The notes under the pieces are model-generated. The model was not told the DNA's origin, searched no databases, and worked only from the letters and a program-made list of their open reading frames with translations. The position numbers and the translations under genes are program-made. Positions 57,377-64,000 of a stretch of 64,000 nucleotides of DNA are shown in pieces. Location of the stretch: NCBI GenBank assembly GCA_947311845.1, contig CAMZMU010000089.1, forward strand, positions 25,879,981 through 25,943,980. The letters run 5' to 3'. Source of the DNA: Poa pratensis (taxonomy: Eukaryota > Streptophyta > Magnoliopsida > Poales > Poaceae). The first letter of the stretch is position 1; each line of letters opens with the position of its first letter.

Positions 57377-59210
57377 AGCCGTGAAGCCAATGGGCAGATC
57401 GATCAGCTCCTTTTCTTTTCTGCCTGGTGAATATTTGCCGTATGCAGTATGATCTTCTCCACGGGCATATAGATCAGAGTGCTAGGCATCCACAATGTTG
57501 AAAAGAAACATGTTAGCCTTTTTTTGATTGCAGAAACATGTTAGCCTTTTGTGTGTAAATGACTACAGTTTTTCATCTTTTCTTGTAGGGAAAGTTGTGG
57601 TTGAGCCCCATGTACACGCCCGTATCTAGACCACACATTTGTGTGCTAAGATCCGTGGGCAATCTTTATCTTTTTTTTTTCTTCCAAAAGAAAATACTTT
57701 GGGAGAAAACTAGAGAAATTTTGCGCACGGATCTTAACGCACAACCGGATGGTCTAGAAAGAAGTGTCTACATATTCGGGTTGGGTAGACCGAAAATCGG
57801 GAGACTCGCACTTTTGGATCAGTTCTCTTGAAACCAAAAAAATTGTCACTATTTTTTTTAACTCAGCGAGATTGCTGGTGAAAACAACAATTGATTATGG
57901 AAATTAGGTCTAGTGTATCGGTTTCCTGAACAAACCGAAAAACGATCAGGGGCAATGGGACCAAGGTCTACGTAATTAGCCCTACTGATAACCCTATTGG
58001 GAATGTAGTAGAAAAAAAAAAGATCGTCCTATGATCAAATATGAAGATGTAATAGGTTAGATCTGATATCGATCTTCTACCAACGAACACAATAGGGTGA
58101 AGATGTTGGTGAAGGTCGTTGATGCAAATTTCCACAGCTAGGATTATATGCCCCAACCACGAGAATTATCCTTCCCGTTCGTGTATCAAAAGAACGATCT
58201 CTCTACCAGTATCCACACACAGTCACCGATCAAATAGAGCTTTGTCGTTCAGAACCAAGATTACACGTGGGGTCAGGAGGAAGGTAGACCTGGGGAAGGG
58301 TTTCCCTCCCTGTGCCGCACTCGGGGAGGCATGCTTTGAGATTCGTGCTGGGCTTGTGAACGGTGACAGATTGGGTCCACGCCCCAGGTCGTACCAGTGT
58401 GGGTCGTATAGGATTTTCCCCCCCCAAAACTCCCCCCCCACCCAACCAAAAGAAAGTCGGGCCATGGCGTCTTCCAAACCTTCCTGGTGCCATTTAGGAT
58501 TCTCCGTAACTCGATCCGTTTCTCTCTAAAAGATTTTGGTGGCAAAACATGTCAATATAGCATGTTGTTTTGAAGAGGATATTTTTTTTAAGAATACAAA
58601 CGAGAATCTTACTGTACTTGGTGGGCTTTTGGCAGGACATTGATGCGCCGACGATCCCTAGTTCTATCCATCTGACGTTGGGTGGACATGTCTCATCCAT
58701 GACAAAAACTGGGGAGCAGCAAAACCGCAACGCTGCTGCTACATTATTCTTTCCAGGAACTCAATACACAACAACGTGAAACCATGTCACGACAGACAAT
58801 TAGACTTCGCAGTCAGCTGTATGTACCTATTTTCTCTCTAGCCTTTTTGCACATCCAGACCTCATATACATTTTTACATCTAACACAGGATCATGTACAT
58901 AGCTCTGCTGAGATTGAAAAAAAAATGTACATAGCTCTGTTTGCATGTGAGCTGAACAACTGCGTAGAGGTGGTCTTCAGTTGCGTCACCAAGACGTCTT
59001 TAGAGTACACACCGCCGCAACCCAAATACGCCAGCCTAGAATACATTTGGAGCGCAGCAAGTTGACTAGAACGGGTTGGGCACTAACTAGCACGGACTTG
59101 GAGCATATCAAGCTATGAAGCTAACGGCGAAATGTCCGAGGACGCAACCACTTTTCATGTCTAGTCAATTTGCTTAGGACGATCTGCATTATAGTGCACT
59201 TCTAACAGAG
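57377..59210. other. Intergenic DNA
   Basis: An inverted repeat at 57628-57664 and 57722-57765 (ctagacca ... tgtgtgctaagatccgtggg / its complement) surrounds a 60-base loop and suggests a small fold-back element. 58010-58500 has a moderately GC-rich stretch with C tracts (58420-58440) that could be an old retroelement fragment, but I cannot place it. No gene is supported. Confidence 0.4.
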
Positions 59211-62200
59211 CTACCTATTTGTCTGAGCTTGTCTGTTCATCACATCATGGTAGTATAAAAGAACACACATCGGTTGCCCAACTATGCTGAAGAAGAACCA
59301 AAATATCATGTTGCCCACCTGTTAAGTTCAATAGAACCCAATGTGTCAAGAGAAAAAATTGGAGATGGAGAAATGTTGCAATGAGCATGACATACCATTG
59401 TATTCTTGAACTTATCTTGCAGATATTTTGTCAGGAGTAGCAGGGGAATCTGGGAAAGACAACGATGAACATCACATTAGCCAAATGAATAAATGATACC
59501 AGTGGATAAGTGAAGATATCCAAACCAGCGGTCTAGAACAACTGAACCAGCACCAATCACAAATTTGCATGGTAACAGCACGTTAGATTTAAAGCAACGC
59601 CCAGCATGCCACTGTCGTGGGCCTGATCCTATCTAAGTGCATATAAGCAGCGGTATTCATTGCTATAAAGTTGAAACACGAGTAAGCCATACCACAACTG
59701 TTTATAGCTGCTGAATCAACACTGGAACGTCTTAGATTTGCTTTCATACTCAGCTGGATTTTACAACCGGATTCATGCTCTGAGAAAAAATGTATGTACT
59801 AAATTATGTGCTTTTTTGTTGTAGCCTATTCTTATTGAGCTTGCATACATAGAATTAGTCTATTTATACATGCGGAATGCGCGAGAAAAATACTGATGGA
59901 TAGGATAAGAGCAGGAAAAATTAAGTGTCCTTCAAATCAATTCATACAGGGGTTATAACTATACCTGAAACATGATTCCAGAAAATGCCCATAATTTGAA
60001 GATGTGGCACGGAACAGCAATACATATCTGCAAGTTGACAGAGACAATGAAGTGAAGGTTACATATGAGAGTGCCATATAAGTTCCTTTCCTTTTCAGTG
60101 CCAAGTACAAATATGCAGCAGAAGGAAGTGCCAAGATTCAAAATTCCGACTATCAGTGATTTTTCTGGAAGAAGTTTATATTCAACCTAGATCATTACTC
60201 AATAATAACATGGAACCAAGCCATTTTCCGCTCTTGACTAAGGAAAACAAGAGAAATAATAACAAGATGCATGTAATGTTGAACTCTCAAAGAAGTGCAG
60301 TACTGCAGTACCTCGTGAAATACAGCTGAAACCAGAAATGAGATGAGAATGGCAGAACCCTGCAGTGTAGATTCAACATGAACTTCATAAGTATGTATTT
60401 CAAAAAATATATTAGCTCTATTCTCAACAGAAAGAACCACCCAATAACTGCAAAACAAAGGGCACGATAAATAAAGATAATATTTCTCTACCCTTGTTCC
60501 GTAAGTTAATTTTAGGTATTCTTCTGTTGGACCTCCCATGCTATGATCTAGCTTTCCATGATGCTCCGTACTCATACATGTTGTGCGAGATTCTTCCTAT
60601 GTTGCTATTTAGTTAACATGCATATTAGTTAGTGTAGTCTAACAAAAAATGCATATTACCATGCCCTAATAATTAGCCAAAAGAGCATATTATCAAGTAT
60701 TAACAGCTGTATTCTCAACACAGTTAATTTCACTAGGCTCAAGGTTACAAAATGAATAAAATTGGGTTATAATCCCTTGTTTAACCATGTTTCCAGTTTA
60801 TCTGTGCTAGCAGATTTCAGTACAGTGACTGTTCTCTATGTAGAAATGGTGAAGCAACAAAATATCAGCTGTCACATATGATCCATTTACCACTAAAAAA
60901 ACATATGATCCATTTCCACGGGAATGAAAATAAATGTAACACAAACAGAAGATAAAACACGTAGCCATTTTTTATACATTGAAGAAATTACCTTTGACAA
61001 ACCATTCCTTATGCATGGAAAATATATATGTCGAACAATCCACTTATGAACAGGCTGACAAGAAGTAGACAATTGTCAGGGAAGGATACTATGTTAATGC
61101 CAATCAATCAGAAAACTATCTCCGGATTTGGAACATGTCCCATCTATCAGCTAGGAGGAGATTGCCAGTTAGTCCAGACAAGCTGTTCTCAAGGACGGGA
61201 GAGAAAATTACCATATTCCACATTCTCCAGTACTGGTAAGCCCCCAAAATACCATCAGGTTTGAACACATGAAAATTAAAAAATGTCAGCTCTATTCAAA
61301 CTTCTCTCAAACAAAGAAGATAAACTTTTAACACGCCTTTCACCTCTTCAACTGTTTTAGCATTCCACCAGTCCTTGTAGAATTCACGATCACCAAAACG
61401 TAGGAGTTCGGCAAGAATATTCAACCTGTATACATAACAAAAATTAATGGAAGCTGTAGAAGACAAGAGATCTGGATGTCATTCTAAACTTAAGTTTACT
61501 GTTACGATGAAACTATGTCCCCGCATATTTAACCATTTATCAGGGCCCTACAGATATGTGACTGTACATGAGATAACCATCAGGACATCAATGAGTGATT
61601 GATTAAGTATTTTAGAAAATCACAGTATCCAACAAGTTTATGGTACTGCCTGGTCTTTAGATGTGATTTACCGAACTGGAAGAAACAAAGAAGAGTCTAA
61701 CAATCCAACAAGACACGGTAATCAAGATACTTACCACAGATGAAAAAAGCAATAGAACATACAAAGCCACACGTATAACGTCGGCACTGAGAGTTTCAAG
61801 ACTCTCTCAATGGCATCCAAGAAACTTCCTTTCAATGGATGCTTGGAATTCTGGACAATTGGATTTATGTACTGCAGGAAAAAAAGATTTTGATAATTAC
61901 ATTCAAGAAACGTATACATGAAGTTAACATAAGGGATCATGTAATAGCCTCACTTGCTCAATTATGAAACCCATCAAGCCTGTAAATAATAGGCATTTTA
62001 TAAGCTGCCGTGTGACCCAGCCTTTCCTAATAAATGCTGTCCGGGGATAACTTGGCTGCATAATGGACCAGAACGGCATCAGGAAAGCCATAGTTCAACA
62101 GTGATGCAACTAGTCCCAAACAATATAACTAACTAATTACTTGGAATTAAAAGGAGAACTGACAGGCCAAGTCCGAGAATAGTACCTGATAACAAAGTGT

Positions 62201-63888
62201 TGGGGCCAACATGAAGTACACTACACTGTTGATAGTTGGACCTTTAATGCTTTCCTCATCGATAGAACTGCCATGTGTAGTGTCCTATTACATATAAAAA
62301 AGGGAATTACTATGTGAAGAGTGACCAAAAAGGAAGCAATCACATCGATGCCAGAAATTCAGTAATCTGGTCAGTCTCTGTAAGTCAAAACATGAGTTGC
62401 CACGTAAATCAAGGTAATTCTTTCCTGATGTAAACGAAACCCATGCTGAAGAGCTCAGAAAAAGAACCAGAGGCAATTTTTTATAGGAATGGGATCATGA
62501 TCCAATGTGCTAGAAAGATTTACAATTAAAAGAGACATAGGAAAAATATTCGCTGGTCAACAATTGATTATCCAAAAATGTGGCAGCAGTCAGCGTATAA
62601 GCTAAAATGATTCCAGACAATGCCTTTGTATAATCTTCGATGTTATTGAAACCACAATTGCAATAAAGAATAATGACAAACTGCACTCATACCTTCTCAA
62701 TACTTTTGGACAATGCCCTTATATCGTAACTTGTGTGAGCAAAAGAAACAAGCTTCAACCAAGTAATGCTAGCAATAAACATTAACATAAATCCAGATAA
62801 TACTGCTGATTCACACCTGGAAAAAAAATCAAGGTAACAACAGTGACACAAGACAGTTACCGAATATACAAACGCTACATTGACAGAAATATGACACATG
62901 TTAACTTGCACAGGCATATGATACATGATAAACTCTAGCTACCTCCACAATAGAAATAATTAGGAACTCATGGGTCACATTTTCGAAATGGTCAATAACT
63001 GGCATTTTTTCAACTGCCAATTAACAATGGAGCTATTTTAAACTGGAACCTAAACTTTGAACAAATAAACAGGTAAATATCTTTTTGTAGGGGGAGGCAA
63101 TATTGTTGACCATAGGATACGAGAGATCACCACATAAAATCAAATTGTAGAGTTATGTAGATTGTTTAGCGTCCAACTCAAAGAAATAGTTATAACATGT
63201 TTCAAGCACATGAACCGAGTACATCTCCACATCATTAGATACAGAACGAAAGATTAATGAGAAACAAACTGATTGTGCTTAAAATCATCATATAAAAGAG
63301 CTTAGTGAATGCCAATAGTAGATGCATCCAAACAAACAAACAAACTGCAAAGCCAAAAAAATACTTACGTAAGAATCACAACAACTGGACAGAAAAGGAC
63401 AGCAGTTGTAATAATGATATGGAGAAGAATAGTCACCTGCAAGAGGTGTAGCGATGTCATGGGCAACACTAATGAAATACTGAATTGAAAGCTGTTGGAT
63501 GTTATGCTAAATTAGACCATATACCAATGATTCCTATGAGAAGTTATACATAAGAAACATAACATCGACAGAGCATGAATCTTGGATGAGAAGACTTTGC
63601 CATTGTGGAATAACTGATGATGAAGAGTAAAGAATGTTCAGAAGCAAACTTACATGTTCACGGATGAGTTTTCTTTGAGCCAACTTCTCAGTCATTAGTG
63701 CAGCAAGTGAGAAAAGTGGCAACGTGAGGCTGCAATTCACATACTGGTTAAATGTACAAAGTCTAGTACTGTTTAATGAAACTCAGACCAAAACCGGGGA
63801 GTAATTATATCTACCAGCACATCAGAAGTGGCCAATCCCCCAGTGATCTTGCGCTAAACCAAAATCCAGCTCTTATTAATAGACCATA
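59211..63888 (-). CDS. DGAT1: Diacylglycerol O-acyltransferase 1 (3' part, 14 exons)
   Basis: ER membrane-bound O-acyltransferase making triacylglycerol from diacylglycerol and acyl-CoA. Exons: 63888-63815, 63729-63654, 63436-63369, 62816-62693, 62284-62186, 62055-61954, 61871-61735, 61425-61344, 61232-61212, 61054-60992, 60359-60312, 60027-59965, 59449-59396 and 59318-59211. All borders are GT-AG and all phases join, giving 372 residues with no break. Landmarks are [67 protein letters not shown] (acyl-CoA binding), [14 protein letters not shown] and LVSAVFHE with the catalytic MBOAT His. It ends MNRQAQTNR. One or two exons with the variable N-terminus lie beyond 64000. Confidence 0.97.
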
Positions 63889-64000
63889 CTGGAGCAATTC
63901 AGAACATGGTAATGTGTCAGCAGAGTATAGAACACTGCGAGGAAAGCAGAGAAACTACGTGCTACTTCTGGAGGGGATGGATTACAGAAGAAATAGATGC

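Overview
The window is nuclear DNA from a grass, most likely a Triticeae species (wheat, Aegilops or barley group). The evidence is GT-AG spliced genes with GC-rich first exons, Stowaway MITEs with the CTCCCTCCG end, long SIRE/Maximus-like copia LTRs, nested hAT and Harbinger transposons, and a plant-type U2 snRNA gene. The gene content (class A heat-shock factor, CYP711A/MAX1 P450, P-class PPR, cysteine synthase, DGAT1) matches, from memory, a neighbourhood on rice chromosome 6. That would place the window on Triticeae homoeologous group 7; this needs a search to confirm.

Layout. 1-7514 and 7956-15471 are two nearly identical copies of one 7.5-kb unit, separated by a run of N and a short hAT-like end. 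Each copy holds a frame-disrupted FHA-domain gene, a decayed second copy of that gene's 3' end, an SPX-domain gene remnant on the minus strand, AT-rich low-complexity DNA and a GC-rich block resembling the 3' part of a non-LTR retroposon. A 52-base G homopolymer follows at 15630. A class A heat-shock factor gene lies on the minus strand at 16250-17393, with heat-shock elements in its promoter and several one-base frame breaks. 19621-31213 is a full-length SIRE-like Ty1/copia element (minus strand, 5-bp TSD, two 1.2-kb LTRs, tRNA-iMet primer site, an extra env-like ORF). 31959-34620 is a related solo LTR with its own TSD. 35389-37142 is a MAX1-type cytochrome P450 (strigolactone pathway). 39656-41741 is a PPR gene on the minus strand. 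42054-46468 is a PIF/Harbinger element with a TAA TSD, carrying a nested 2.26-kb hAT element (8-bp TSD) and a fold-back element. 49594-49788 is a U2 snRNA gene with its USE and TATA box. 49959-53379 is a seven-exon cysteine synthase-like gene with a non-LTR retroposon in intron 2. 57065-57376 encodes a small DUF3511 protein. 59211-63888 holds the last 14 exons of a DGAT1 gene on the minus strand, whose start lies beyond the window.

Data quality. DGAT1 and the cysteine synthase read through with no frame break. FHA, HSF, P450 and PPR each show one or more single-base frame breaks, mostly in GC-rich DNA. Together with the N run and the homopolymers, this suggests uncorrected long-read errors and an unresolved contig overlap at the left end, although true pseudogenes are not excluded.

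Functional reading. These are ordinary, mostly independent plant genes: stress transcription (HSF), strigolactone synthesis (MAX1), organelle RNA processing (PPR), splicing (U2), sulfur or cyanide metabolism (cysteine synthase-like) and triacylglycerol synthesis (DGAT1). They are separated by young nested transposons. I see no operon-like or defence system. The most unusual structural signal is an array of short palindromes (CCGGATATTCCGG and variants) just upstream of a shared TATA core in two diverged LTR families.
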